Source: Opisthocomus hoazin
Lineage: Eukaryota; Chordata; Aves; Opisthocomiformes; Opisthocomidae
Direction of reading: 5' to 3'
NCBI RefSeq assembly: GCF_030867145.1
Contig: NC_134443.1
Location: forward strand, 2,852,001 to 2,916,000
DNA: 64,000 nucleotides
Shown here: positions 1 through 10,448 of the stretch, piece after piece
Numbering within the stretch: position 1 is the stretch's first letter
Layout of the letters: every line of letters starts with the position of its first letter
Position numbers and translations under genes: made by a program
Notes under the pieces: generated by a model
Database searches by the model: none
The model's input: only the letters and a program-made list of their open reading frames with translations
Told to the model about the DNA's origin: nothing

Positions 1-349
1 GCAGCCGCACTCCATTTTTTTAAATTAAAAGTGTTCTTAAAAAGCGTTTCTCCTCAACACCAACCGCAGCGCAGCTCGCAGAGGAAGCCCCGCTCCCAGA
101 AAGCCGGACGGGGAGGAAGGCCAGGCCAGGCCAGGCTCGGGCCGCCGATCCAGCCCCGTCCGACAGCCGCCCTACGAGACCGGGGGGGGGAAAGCCCGGC
201 CCTATGCGCGCAAAGCCCGGGCAGGGGCAAACACCGCACTCCCCCCCCTCAAAGGGCAACGATCAGCTCCCCCCGGCCTCCTGAGGGGACCCCCCGGCCT
301 CCCTCCGCGCCCCCCTCGCAGCCCTGCGGCCAGGGCCCACCGCTCTCAC

Positions 350-750
350 CGAAGCAGACGGTCGCCAGGTCTCCGGTGGGGATGGCTGGCGGATGGCGCG
401 GGGTGTGGGACCGGCTCCAGCGCCCTCCGCCCGCTCCCGCTGCACTCAAACACCCGCGACAAAATGGCGGCAGCACCCGCAGACACCCTTCCTCCTCCCA
501 CCGACCGCGCCGAGCCAGCCAAAATGGCGGCGGCGAGCAGGGCGCAGGCGCAGAGCTCAGACGTCACCACGCTCCCCCTATTGGGCGGGGCAGCCCTGAC
601 GCAGCCGTCGCTCCTTCGGCCATTGGCGCGCCGAGGCGGGGTGGGCGGGGCCGGGCTGTGGGCGGGAGGGGGGCGGATGAGGGCCCGGCGCGGGCTGGCC
701 GCGCTCCAGCGGCGCCGGGCCCCGGGCCCCGGTCGCCCCCGCGATCGGCG
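350..750. promoter_or_regulatory. Bidirectional CpG-island promoter (probable CHTOP / S100A13)
   Basis: This is the core of a strongly CpG-rich block of roughly 1.2 kb at the left edge. It holds two YY1-type AAAATGGCGGC motifs (near 461 and 520), two inverted CCAAT boxes (ATTGG at 580-584 and 622-626), a CRE-like GACGTCAC (560-567) and GC boxes, with no TATA. Good splice donors point outward on both sides: on the minus strand a CTTCG|GTGAGAG donor ends an exon at 350, and on the plus strand an ATCGGC|GTGAGC donor ends an exon at 749. In mammals S100A13 starts head-to-head with CHTOP and S100A1 lies inside S100A13. S100A1 and S100A13 follow in the matching order and strands here, so the same pair is inferred. 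No coding part of CHTOP is in view. Confidence 0.55.
640..749 (+). other. S100A13: Candidate non-coding exon 1 of S100A13
   Basis: A GC-rich stretch just right of the CCAAT boxes ends in a good donor (GGC|GTGAGC at 750). It would splice to the acceptor at 6834-6835 before the S100A13 start codon. The left edge is only an estimate. Confidence 0.35.
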
Positions 751-1480
751 TGAGCCCCGCGGCGGAGGCCGATCCCGCCGGGGCCGCCCGGTGGGGCCTG
801 GCCTGGGCCGGGGTGGAGGCCTCGAAGGCCTGAGGAAGGCCTCAAGGGGCCTCCGGTCCCCCCGCGGCCGGGCCGGGCCGTGTCCGATGTGTCCCCGCTT
901 TCTGCCGGGGCAGCCGCCGGTGTGGGGCGGGCTGAGGGCCCGGAGCGGTGCGCAGGGAGCACCGGGGCCGGCCCCAGCCCCGGCAGACGATGGCGCTGGC
1001 GGCTGCGCGCCGGGCCGGGCCGCAGCATGGCGGCTGCTGGCTGGAGGCCCGCTGGGCCAGCAGATAAGAACCGGTTCCTCCAGCCCCGCGGGGCTCGGTG
1101 CCCGCGCCTCGGGCAGGAGGGGCGGCGAGTCCCGGCCGGCGGCCGCCCCCCTCCCCGGACCCTCATCCCGCCACGGTCACACCCCCGTGCCCGGCACCCC
1201 GGCGCAGGCCGGGGTCACCCCCCAGCTGTGCCGTGCCCCGGGGTGATGCCAGGCTCCGGGGCAGGGCGGGGCGCAGGGTGCGATGGAGGAGCAGGAGCCG
1301 GGTGGGGACGGGGATGTCTCCAGGCGCTTGGGGTGACCCGGGGTGGCTCTTCCCCGTGACCCCATGGCTCGGGAGAGGGAAGGCTCCCTGATGTCCCCGG
1401 GGGCAGAAGGAGGGGGACGGGGCAGAAACCCCAGCCCTGGAAATGAAGGAGCTGCCAACACGCCTCCGGCTGGGTCCGTG
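750..1480. other. GC-rich intronic sequence, no gene seen
   Basis: This stretch joins the CpG island to the S100A1 3' end. Long open frames here follow from GC content. I see no exon, repeat family or RNA gene. Confidence 0.5.
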
Positions 1481-1482
1481 CC

Positions 1483-1488
1483 TTTATT
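1483..1488 (-). terminator. S100A1: S100A1 polyadenylation signal
   Basis: AATAAA on the minus strand, 114 bp past the stop codon. Confidence 0.8.
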
Positions 1489-1601
1489 GTGGAGCTGGAT
1501 CCCGGTGGGATCCCCCGGGCGTGCTGGGGAGCGGAGGGTGAGCTGGGGAGATGGTGAGGGGCTCTGCGTCTTGGGTGCTGCGGGGTGGGGACCGGCCTGG
1601 G

Positions 1602-2016
1602 TCAGGCGTTCTCCCAGAAGAAGGTGTTGCAGGCCACGGTGAGGGCGGCCACCAGGACCACGTACTCCTGGAAGTCCACCTCCCCGTCGCCGTTCTCATC
1701 CAGGTCCTGCATGATCTTCTCCACGGCACCCGCGTCCTTCTGGGTCTGTGTGTGTGGGGGGGGTGTGACAGGGTGAGCCCCGGGGCTCGGCAGCGAGCTG
1801 GGACGCTGCTGCCCCCGGGCGTGGAGGAAAGGGGGGACCCCCCAGCCCCCGCACCCCAGCACGGCTGGTCCCTACCTCCAGGAAGCAGCCCAGCTCGCTC
1901 TGCAGCAGCTCCTTCAGCTCCTTCTTGCTCAGCTTGTACTTGTCCCCCTCTTTGCCCGAGTAGTGGTGGAAGACGTTGATGAGCGTCTCCATCGCCCCTT
2001 CCAGCTGCGACGCCAT
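1602..2016 (-). CDS. S100A1: S100A1 calcium-binding protein
   Basis: There are two coding exons on the minus strand, 2016-1876 and 1739-1602, joined in phase 0 and giving 92 residues. The N-terminal pseudo-EF-hand contains [20 protein letters not shown]. The canonical EF-hand II is [12 protein letters not shown] (residues 61-72). The C-terminus [12 protein letters not shown] keeps the single cysteine that is redox-regulated in mammalian S100A1. The family member is a Ca2+ sensor of heart and skeletal muscle acting on SERCA2, ryanodine receptors and titin. The acceptor lies at 2025-2026, the non-coding exon 1 ends at 2314, and AATAAA (minus) is at 1488-1483. The gene is nested in the long first intron of S100A13 on the opposite strand, as in mammals. 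It is two residues shorter than human at the EF-I/EF-II linker. Confidence 0.95.
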
Positions 2017-2313
2017 GGCTCCGGCTGCGGGGAGGCACCCGCTGCGTTACAGGGTGGGGGGGAAGCCTCCAGCCCCCCCCCCCCCCCCCCATGAGGGGCA
2101 GCCCCCAAATCGCAGCCACCCCCTGCGCCATTGCTCTCTGGGGAGCGTTGCGTGCCGTGGGCCTCTGGTCCAAACGCTTGGCAGAGAGCCGGCAGCGGGG
2201 CTGCGGGGGGCTTTGGGGCACCCCGGCACTGGATGGGGTGCTGCTGCGGGAGGGGGTCCCGGCCCCCTGCCCCCTCGCAGGGCACCCGCATCCCGGCCGG
2301 GCCGTGCGCTCAC

Positions 2314-2386
2314 CTGAGCTCCCCGCCGTGCTGCCCGCCCGCCGCTCCGGTGTGCCGCGCTGGGCCGCCCGGGGATGTTAAATAAG
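2314..2386 (-). promoter_or_regulatory. S100A1: S100A1 promoter and non-coding exon 1
   Basis: On the minus strand a TATTTAA box at about 2384-2377 stands some 30 bp before the expected start. The short exon ends at 2314 in the donor GCTCAG|GTGAGC. Confidence 0.6.
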
Positions 2387-2389
2387 CTC

Positions 2390-5300
2390 CAAGCCCCCTC
2401 CCTCCGGGAGGATCCGATACCGGGGCTGGACAGCCCGGCTGGCACCGCCGGGCCACCCCGTGCCACCGTCACAGGGGCCGGGGTGCGGGGAGCCCGATCT
2501 GGCACAGCCACGCTGCCCCGCTCCGGCTCGGGGATGCCGTGGAGGAGCCTTCCCAGCCCCACTGGTGCTCACGGCGTGGCGGTGGGCTGGGGAGGGGTGG
2601 GCAGCGATGGTCAGAGTCGCTCTGGGGGGCTCTGTGGCCTTCCCCGGGCTAAAGCTCGGGGGTCCCTTGCCACCGCCGTGGCTGGAGCTGCCCCCATGGG
2701 GCACGGGGATGTGTGGGGTGGGCCCTGGGTCGGATCCTGTGCCGGGCCCCTGCTCTGCTCGCAACCGTGGCCCCCGCGGCACCGCGGCGCCCAGGGTCTG
2801 ACCCTGCGGCGTCACCGGCTCGGCGCCCGCCGGCATCCCCCATCTGTCAGCACCGCGGGGCCGTGCCGGATCCATCCCCAGCCCTCCTCCCCTGGGCTGA
2901 TAAGGCGCGGGTATCCGGTGTCCTCGGCCTCGCAACGGGAGCCAGCCGGGGCCGGGGGGGTCCGGGGGGGCCTATCGGGTGACTCCGCTCCAGCCCCCCG
3001 GGGCCGCCTGCTCCCCGCGCACAGAAAGGCCTCTTGTCAAATTAAAAAAAAAGCCCCACAATCCCAGGCCGGAGGTTGCTCCAGCAACGCCTCGGCCAAG
3101 AAACCGGATTCCCGAGCTGGCATCGCCGATGCTGATAATCCCGGCCCCGCTGCGGCTCTCGTTACGGCCCCGCAGCCGGAGCAGCGTGGGGCCGAGCCCG
3201 CCGCGGCTTCGCCATCCCCGGTGCTGAGCCCCCCGACTCAGGCGGGCACCGTCGTCCCCTCCTTTTTGGGATCCCCCCGCCAAGGGTGCAGGGGGGCTGC
3301 CGGGAGCTGCCGGCGTGGTGGCTTTTCGCAAGAGCCGGGTGGTGCCGGGCTCTTTATCCCGGATTCCAGTCCTAATTTGGGGCTAATTATATCCTGCTCC
3401 CTCCGCTTCCATCTCCCGCACTTCCTGTCCCCGCGGTTGGGAATCGTCGCGACTGCGCAGCACCCCCCTGCCTGGGGACCCCAAAACCCCCCTGCCACCC
3501 GGTCCCCCGACCCCGTGGGGTGCGGTGCAGCGTCTTGGGGGCCCAGCCCCTGTCCTGCGCCTGGGGCCGCGGAGGTGGCTGCGGAGGGGGGCTCTGGCTG
3601 GAGGTGGGGGTCCCAAATGGAAGTGGGGGTCCCCGATGGAGGCTCAGGAGCTGCTTCCCAGTGGGACACAGCTCCCGTTTTTGGGGAGGGGGGGCCTGGG
3701 GCTGGTAAGCATCCAAAGCCAGGGGACAGGGGGACACGGGAAGGGACCCCGGTGGCACTCACTCGGCGGCGTCTGCGCGGGGGCTGGCGGCGGCGCAGCC
3801 CCTGTGCCCCCGTCCCCGGTGCGGCTCAGCAGCGGGCAGGATCGGCCGCCCCTTCCGGGAAAGCCTGGCCCCGGGGCCGTGTCGCCTGCCCAGCTGGGCA
3901 GCAGCTGCCCGTGACGGGAACAGGCATCGCCACCCAGTCCTGGGCTTAAAAATAACCCGACCCCGGTCCCTGCAGTGGGCACGGAGCTGGCGCTGCCGTG
4001 CCCCGGGCACCGGCACAGCCGACGTGTCCAACAGCCCGGCTGTGCCGAGCTCCCCAAGGGCTCCGAGGGGCTGTGCCCTGCTCCTGTTAAAGCCCAAACC
4101 TCCCCGGAGATCAGGATTTGGCCAGGCATTCCCGAGAGATGGAACTGGCCGGAGTCAGCTGCCCAGGGGTGAACCCTGGGTGCCGGAGGGCTCGGCCCTG
4201 GGTGCCACGGCCCCGCTCGCTGCCGCTGCGGTGCCGGCCGTGGGGAGAGCACGCCTGGCGTGTCCACGCTGGCAGATCCCCAGGACAAGCTCTTACCAAA
4301 CTGGGAGCAGTGAGGGACATGCCAGGAGGTTTACATGCAGCTTGGAACAGGTTTCAGCCACTGCGACTCCCCATGCTCCACTCCGACCCAGTTAAACCAG
4401 TTGCTCCAGTTGCCGGTACTGGGGCTGGGCCGATCTTGTCTCTCCATCCCATTGCTGGAGCATGGAAGAGGATTCCCCGTCGCTGGGATTTGGAGGAGGA
4501 GCTGCCGGGCGCCCGCCGTGCGAGGGCTGGGGGCATTGCGATGGCACTGGGCGCCCGGTTGCGCAGCCTCGGGTGACCACGCTCCCCTCCGGCGAGCCCG
4601 GCCGGGCGCGGTGGGCTGGCGGGGGCCACTGCCGGGCCGGCACACGTGGTGGCCGCAGCGACTGTCCCTGGTAGAGCCACGAGAGGTTGGGGACAACACC
4701 AGGACACGGCAGTGGGCACCGACCCCCTGCGACGCACCGGCACCCCGAGCTCTCGCGCCGGCGCACGGGGTCCTGCGATGCTCTGCCACCTCCCCGCAGC
4801 GCCGGCGTCCCCGGGGCCGGGTCACAGCTCCCTGTCCGCGGGGATGGCCCCGAGCAGGAATCCCGGGCTGGACGGGGAGGTGCCGTTTCTCCTGCCACCT
4901 GTGATTTGGCCGCATCCTGTCGCGGGCCCGCTGCAGTGCCTGCTGCCTCCTCGCCCCGTCCCGGCACCCCGAATTCCAGGGGCGGCGAGTCACGGGCCCG
5001 CCTGGCTCTCGAGGCCGGTGATTCACCCCGAACCTGTCCCTGTCCCTGCCGAGCGTGACGCGCTCCAGTGGTTTCCCAAGAGACGATCTCGGTCCCCTGA
5101 CGTGGGGCTCGGCGGAAGTCCCGTCCCCGTCCCCCCGTCACCCCGGGGAGGGAGCCGTGCCGGATGGGGCTGCAGGAAGCCAATTCCTCCCCTGTGAGCT
5201 GGTGTGATGGGTGTGGGGTGGGGACCGGGCTCCCCAGTGCCGGCCGGAGCCTCCTCATCCCCGCGAAGAGGTGGAGTGAGTGTGTCAGGGCTCAGCAGAA

Positions 5301-5769
5301 GCCGGGCTGGTGACGGTGGCATTGCGCCGGGGACCTCCCTGCTCCGGGTCCCCAAAACACCGCTGATGGGGGGTCCCTGGGCTGTGCTGGGATCCCTGGG
5401 ACCCCACTGCCATGTGCTGTCCCGAGGGGGCTGCTCGCCCCCGCCTCGCTCCCTGCCATGCTGGTGTCACGCTGCCGTGGGGACGCCGGGACACAGCCCC
5501 ATGGCGCGTGGGGATGGGTTGGGTCGCGATCGGGGACATCCCTGCCGTGGTCCGGGCAGAGACGGTCCCCAGCGTCACCCCGATCCCGTGCCACCGCCCG
5601 CGGAGGCCCCACCGCCGCTCCCCGGGGCTGTGCCGGGGGCACCACGCGGGGTTTGTTCGGGGCCGAGGCGCGGTGCCAGGGCGCGGGATGGGGCTCGGGG
5701 GCCCCACGGGAACGGCGGTGCCGTGGCGCGGAGCTGCTCGGTCTCCCGGGTGGAAACCTGCCAGGGCTG
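2390..5769. other. S100A13: S100A13 intron 1, no further gene seen
   Basis: This is GC-rich intronic sequence upstream of S100A1 and inside S100A13. A homopolymer C run lies in the S100A1 intron side at about 2080-2090. I find no conserved exon or repeat family in this stretch. Confidence 0.5.
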
Positions 5770-5897
5770 CCATGTTATAAATACACGCTGATTAAAGGGG
5801 AGTGCTTGGGCAGTTCCAACCCCCTAATTAATTGGATTAATTAATTTCTACAAAGGCCACTATTAATAGGGATGATGTCAGCAGGCGGCTGAGTCAC
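5770..5897. promoter_or_regulatory. AT-rich MEF2/homeodomain-type element (candidate enhancer)
   Basis: A sharp AT-rich island inside GC-rich intron. It holds TTATAAATA (5775-5783), repeated TAATTAATT homeodomain cores (about 5824-5847), a perfect MEF2 consensus CTATTAATAG (5860-5869) and an AP-1-like TGAGTCAC (about 5890). It lies 3.5 kb upstream of the S100A1 promoter and 1 kb before S100A13 exon 2. A muscle enhancer for S100A1 is the natural guess; a second S100A13 promoter using the TATA is the alternative. Confidence 0.4.
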
Positions 5898-6863
5898 AAC
5901 TCTCACTCGGTGCGGGTAGAGCCCAGCCCTGGGTCCGCAGCGCTGCTGGATCATGGACTGGGACGAGCCCCTGCATCCCTGCGGGGATGCTTTCGGGGGT
6001 GAGACCTGCCCTGCACCTCCAAAAAGATCCGGGTGATGCTCGAGCCCCACGGGATGCTCCAGCCCAGTGGGTGCTGGAGCAAACCTACTCTGTCCTCCGG
6101 CATCGCTCCCCACTGCCCCGTGGTCCCACCCTGCTCCCCACCGGAGCATCCCCACGGCCGCAGAGCCCAGGCGGTGCCGCGGATGCCGGGGCAGATCTGC
6201 ACCAGCGAGGCCGAGCGCAGGATTTGGTCCGTTGCCCGCACGGGAAGGGAGGAGAGGAGGACGTCTGCACGCTCGGGCGGTGTCTGTGCGTCCGTCCGGC
6301 TGCAACAGGAAACCCAACACCGTGGCACAGGGGACAAAGTGCTGCGCTCTCCCCTCCTGCGACGCGGGGTACGAAACCTCCCGGGGGGCCGGGACCTGCC
6401 CGCAGCTCTCTGCCCGCGGGCGAGGGGGGTAAGTAGGGAACTGCTGCCCGCAGCGCCGGCCCCACCCCGGCCACTGCCTCTCCAGCGCTCGCGGGGTGAG
6501 AGCAGCGCTGGGGACCCCCGCCGTCCCCCTGTCCCGGCTGCCTCCGTGGCATTTTGCCACGCTGCTCCGGATGGCAGCGGTGTCACCGAACGGCTCTGCT
6601 CCCCCTCCTCGCGCCGGCCGGGGAGGGTCCGGTCGAAGCGCTTGGTCCCCAGGGAGCAGTGGGGCAGCCCCCAGCCCCGGGGCCCTGCTCAGCCCTGCAG
6701 AGCTGAGACCTTGCAGACTCACTGCACCCTGGGCTGGAGAAGGGGAGAGGGTCCCCTTCTCCCGATGCACCCCGGGCATCACCTCCCCGGGACACCCCTC
6801 TGCCTCCGACCTCCTCTCAGCTCCTCTCCCTGCAGCCCCAGGTCGCTGCCGTGCCCCGGCACC

Positions 6864-7333
6864 ATGGCCACGGGCGAGCTGACCGAGCTGGAGACGGCCA
6901 TCGAGAAGATCGTCACCGTCTTCTTCACCTACGCGGGGAAGGAGGGCAAGAAGGGCACGCTGACGGCCAGCGAGTTCAAGGAGCTGGTCCAGCTCCAGCT
7001 GCCGAACCTGATGAAGGTGAGGCGAGGGGCAGCACGTGTGGGGCGGCTGGATCCCCGTGGGTCCCCCCGAGCTGGGGGGCTGCTCCCCATACCCTGGGAT
7101 TTGCAAGCAAGAGCGAGCGGCAGCCCCTGCTCCCCCCCATCCCCATCCCGCTTGCTGGGGACCGGGATGCGGCCGAGCGTCCCCTGTCCTCCCCGCAGGA
7201 CGTCCCCTCCCTGGAGGAGAAGATGAGCGAGCTGGATGTGAACAACGACGAGGAGCTGAAATTCGGCGAGTACTGGCGGCTGATCGGGGAGCTGGCGAAG
7301 GCCATGCGGAGGGAGAAAGCGGGGAAGAAATGA
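6864..7333 (+). CDS. S100A13: S100A13
   Basis: Coding exons 6864-7016 and 7199-7333 give 95 residues with a phase-0 junction. Exon 2 begins at 6836 after a CCCTGCAG acceptor, so the start codon follows a 28-base leader. EF-hand I contains FFTYAGKEGKKGTLTASEFK. EF-hand II is DVNNDEELKFGE (64-75), with Lys at loop position 9 as in the human protein, followed by YWRLIGELAKAM and a basic tail RREKAGKK. S100A13 binds Ca2+ and Cu2+ and takes part in the non-classical export of FGF1 and IL-1alpha; the basic tail is the acidic-phospholipid contact known for the family. AATAAA is at 7369-7374. The promoter is probably the distant CpG island, with S100A1 read antisense inside the intron. Confidence 0.95.
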
Positions 7334-7368
7334 GGGGGCTGGTGGGGAGACTTGGCCGACGTGGAGCT

Positions 7369-7374
7369 AATAAA
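7369..7374 (+). terminator. S100A13: S100A13 polyadenylation signal
   Basis: AATAAA 36 bp after the stop codon. Confidence 0.85.
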
Positions 7375-7769
7375 AGAGGTTTCCCTGAGCCCAAGCATCG
7401 CTGCTGTTCTGAGTGGGGGGGGGTCCCAGTTTGGGCAGCCCATCTTGTCCCCTGCCTGCGTCTGGGGACCAGCCCAGCACCACGAGCGGTGGGTCGGGGC
7501 TCGCGCTGCGCTGGGGCGGCTGCTGCGGGGAACCCGTGATGGCTGGGGCCGTTCCCAAATCGCCTTTGCGTTGGTCTGGCTTGCAGGGTGCCACCCTGCA
7601 CCCCACAAACGCCTTCCTGCCGGGCTGTGGGGTGGCTTAGTGCCACCCCGATGGGTGGCAGGGATGTGGCTGGGACTGGGGTGTAGCTCAGGAGCATCTC
7701 CAGGAGTGACGCCATGGTGGCCACCACCTAAGTGGCATCAATGCCCATCCTCTCTGTGGTCTTGGGTGG

Positions 7770-7985
7770 CACAGAATCACAGAATCCCAGCATGGTCGGG
7801 GTTGGAAGGGGCCTCTGTGGGTCACCCAACCCAACCCCCTGCCCAAGCAGGGTCACCCAGAGCAGGCTGCACAGCACCGCGGCCAGGGGGGTTGGAATAT
7901 TTCCAGAGAAGGAGACTCCACAGCCTCCCTGGGCAGCCTGGGCCAGGGCTCCATCACCCTCAGAGGGAAGAAGTTCTTCCTCATG
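7770..7985 (-). mobile_element. CR1 LINE 3' fragment
   Basis: This is the reverse complement of a CR1 3' end. It opens with CACAGAATCACAGAATCCC, the complement of the terminal ATTCTGTG-type repeats, and runs through the conserved tail to the segment reading GAAGAAGTTCTTCCTC. It is truncated at its 5' side, as most avian CR1 copies are. Confidence 0.9.
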
Positions 7986-8325
7986 CACGGGGGGACACAT
8001 CCACTGGCACAGCGTATCCCTTGCTCACCATCCCTAACCAAGCTCCCATCCCCAGCGTTCAGCTCCAAAATCCCGGCGCTGCTGGGAAATGGTGAAATCC
8101 CCGCCGTGGGGTGAGCCGCCCCCGAGCCGGCCGGGGCCCGGTGCCCAGGCGGCCGTTCCCACGCGGTGCCGCGCGGCTGTGCCGTGCCGGGATGGATGGG
8201 GAGCCATCAGTGTGGCCGGGGAGGAGGCGTTTCCCGGCCCCACGCTGGCCCTGGGCCAGGCTCCGGAATGAGACGCCTTGCACCACACCGCAGCCGTCGG
8301 AGCTCCCACTCACACCTCCCCGCCG

Positions 8326-8380
8326 TATAAAACCCCGGCACGCCGCAGCCCGCCCAGACCCAGGAGAGCCCGTGGAGCAG
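8326..8380 (+). promoter_or_regulatory. S100A14: S100A14 promoter and exon 1
   Basis: TATAAAA at 8326-8332 is followed by a short non-coding exon ending at 8380 in the strong donor GAGCAG|GTAAGT. Confidence 0.75.
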
Positions 8381-8706
8381 GTAAGTGGCCCATCTGCCAC
8401 TGTGGGATGGGGGTCCGTGCCCGGGGGGGGTCCCGCCACCCCTCCTGCTTCCACACTCGGCTCTGCCAAGACTTGCTCCTGGAGCAGGGGTGCTTCTACT
8501 GCTGGGACATGTCCCGGCAGCTCACCGCATCCCAGGGCTCCTTCCTCACCCTGTGCTCGGTCCCGGCACCGAAGGAGGGGAAACTTCCCCTCAAGCCGAG
8601 AGCTGAGCCTGGCTTTCTTCCCTCGCCAGCTCCCCGAGACCCCATCGGAGAGGACAGCCCCACCACTGCTGCCACCGAGGACCTACAGACCCGGCGAGGA
8701 GCAGCA

Positions 8707-10448
8707 TGGGCCAGTGCAACTGCCGCAAGAAGCGCAAGGTCCATGAGCAACGCCGCGGCACTGGGATGGCCGGGACCCCGGCGGGGTGCGGGGTGAAGGG
8801 GTGACCCCACACGGCCCCGTCCCTCGGAGCACAGCCCTGGGGACAGGGTGATTCCAAGCAGCACGACCGGGCCAGCCCCATCCTGGAGCCAGACTCCAGA
8901 GGAGGAGCTCGGGGGCTGTTTCGGGATTCGGCGATGCTGCCCCGGCGCTGGGCAGGGGAACCTGGTGCTGCAGGCTTGGAGCCGCTTGAAAGCTCGGGGA
9001 ACCAGGCAGCTTTCTCCAGCTCCCACGGACTCACCTTCAGGAGCTGCACTCACTCCTTGCGACCTCTCCAAGGATGCCCAACGGGCAGAAAGTCTCCTGT
9101 TTTCCTCGGCTTTCAACCGGGAGGTGCCCACCCCCCGCCCCTTTGCACCTGCGGAGGATTTGGCCCCGGCCGGCTGAGCCGGGGCACGGGGCTGAGGCTC
9201 TGAAGGTTGCTGGGTTCTTCCTAATGGGCATCGCCTGATGTGGTTGAACAGTCTGTCAAGGGGAAACCGCGGATGCCGAGTGAATCACCGTCGTTTCCCT
9301 TCAAACGCAGCTTTGGCTCAGCACCAGTGGCCGGGGAGCCGGGCGCGTGGGTCGGGCTGGTCTCTGCCCCCCCACCTCACCAGGGAAGGGGTCTGCAGCC
9401 CTGACGGGGAGGGAGAGGGGCTTCTGCCGTTGCCAAGCCCCATCCCGGCGGGCGCCCGAGTCGTCCCGGGCACTGACTCATGCCGCCATCCTCCGCTTGT
9501 GCAAAGGAGAGGAAGAACCAGTCCGGACGGCCGCGGCGGCCCCCGCGCCGTGGGTGTAGCGCCTGGAGACGCCGGGGTGGCTGAGCCTCGCTGGCCCCGG
9601 GCAGGGAGAAGTCTGGGCAGGCAGAGACGGGGGGTGACATGCCTGTGGGGAGGGCTGTCGTGTCGAGGAGGAGGGGTATGGCAGCTGTCGGGGGGTGTTG
9701 CAGCCGGGCAGAGCCTGTATGGAGGGCTGCAACATCTGTACGGGGGGTTCTCACATCTGTACGGTGGGGGGTTGCGTCTGTAGGGAGTGGTGGCACATCT
9801 GTATGGAGTAGTCGCACATCTGTGTGGGGTCTCAGATCTGTAGAGTGGGGGTCTCTTGTCTGTAGAGTGGGGTCTTGCGTCTGTACGGAGGGGTATCACG
9901 TTGATAAGGAGGTTTATCACATCATGGCGGAGCGGTTGAGCAGCTGCAGGGAGCACTGGCACATCTGCTCGGGGTTGTCCCATTGACTCAGGGGCTTGTC
10001 CTGTCCATCCAGGGACGTCCCATCCCCCCGGGGAGGTGTCCCACCGGTGCTCACCCTCTCTCCCCCCCACGCAGGACTGCCAGGAGCTCACCGACGTGGA
10101 GCGGGCCATTGAGACCGTCATCAACCAGTTCCACTGCTACGCGGTGAAGGGGCAGAAGGAGTACCTGACGCCCAACGAGATGCAGGAGCTGGTGGTGCAG
10201 AAGCTGCCCCACCTGGGGAAGGTGAGGGCAGAGCCCGGGGGTGGGCACGAGGAGCTGGGGTGGGCACGAGCTCCCTGTGGGACCCCGCAGCCTCGTCACC
10301 CTGATGCTTTTTTCCATCCCCACTGCAGTGTGTTGGACCACTGGAAGAGAAGATCGAATGCATGGGAGACCCTGACGAGGCCAAGCTGGAGTTCGGAGAG
10401 TACTGGGACCTGATGGGCGACGCGGCCAAGGGCTGTCGGAGGAAGTAG
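8707..10448 (+). CDS. S100A14: S100A14
   Basis: Three coding exons, 8707-8739, 10075-10221 and 10329-10448, all join in phase 0 and give 99 residues. The first encodes only [11 protein letters not shown]. The second carries the conserved [14 protein letters not shown] and the EF-hand I half ending QKLPHLGK. The third contains LEEKIE and [16 protein letters not shown]. Human S100A14 also starts MGQC and has a similarly degenerate EF-hand II (here [12 protein letters not shown], lacking Asp at positions 1 and 5), so weak Ca2+ binding is expected. The family member acts in epithelial cells and has been linked to RAGE and p53 signalling. Exon 2 starts at 8630. The coding exon 1 donor is poor (AAG|GTCCAT), but phase and alignment with the human N-terminus support it. 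A minisatellite lies in the following intron. AATAAA is at 11233-11238, giving a 3' UTR of about 0.8 kb. Confidence 0.92.
9713..9895. repeat. 21-bp minisatellite in the S100A14 intron
   Basis: About nine degenerate units share a TCTGTA core. Cores begin near 9735, 9756, 9777, 9798, 9819, 9837, 9859 and 9880, so the period is 21 bp with small slips. The G-rich strand is the plus strand. Confidence 0.85.

Noticed and set aside
2080-2090. Run of C as a sign of an assembly join
   Set aside because: It lies in the S100A1 intron and sequence on both sides reads through the gene correctly.
2375-3949. 524-codon open frame on the plus strand
   Set aside because: It crosses S100A13 intron 1 with no domain, splice or codon support; GC-rich DNA gives such frames on all strands.
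5841-7727. 628-codon open frame on the minus strand
   Set aside because: It lies antisense across both S100A13 coding exons and its intron; composition artefact.
9713-9895. Possible CRISPR-like array
   Set aside because: The units are contiguous with no unique spacers and lie in an animal intron; it is a minisatellite.
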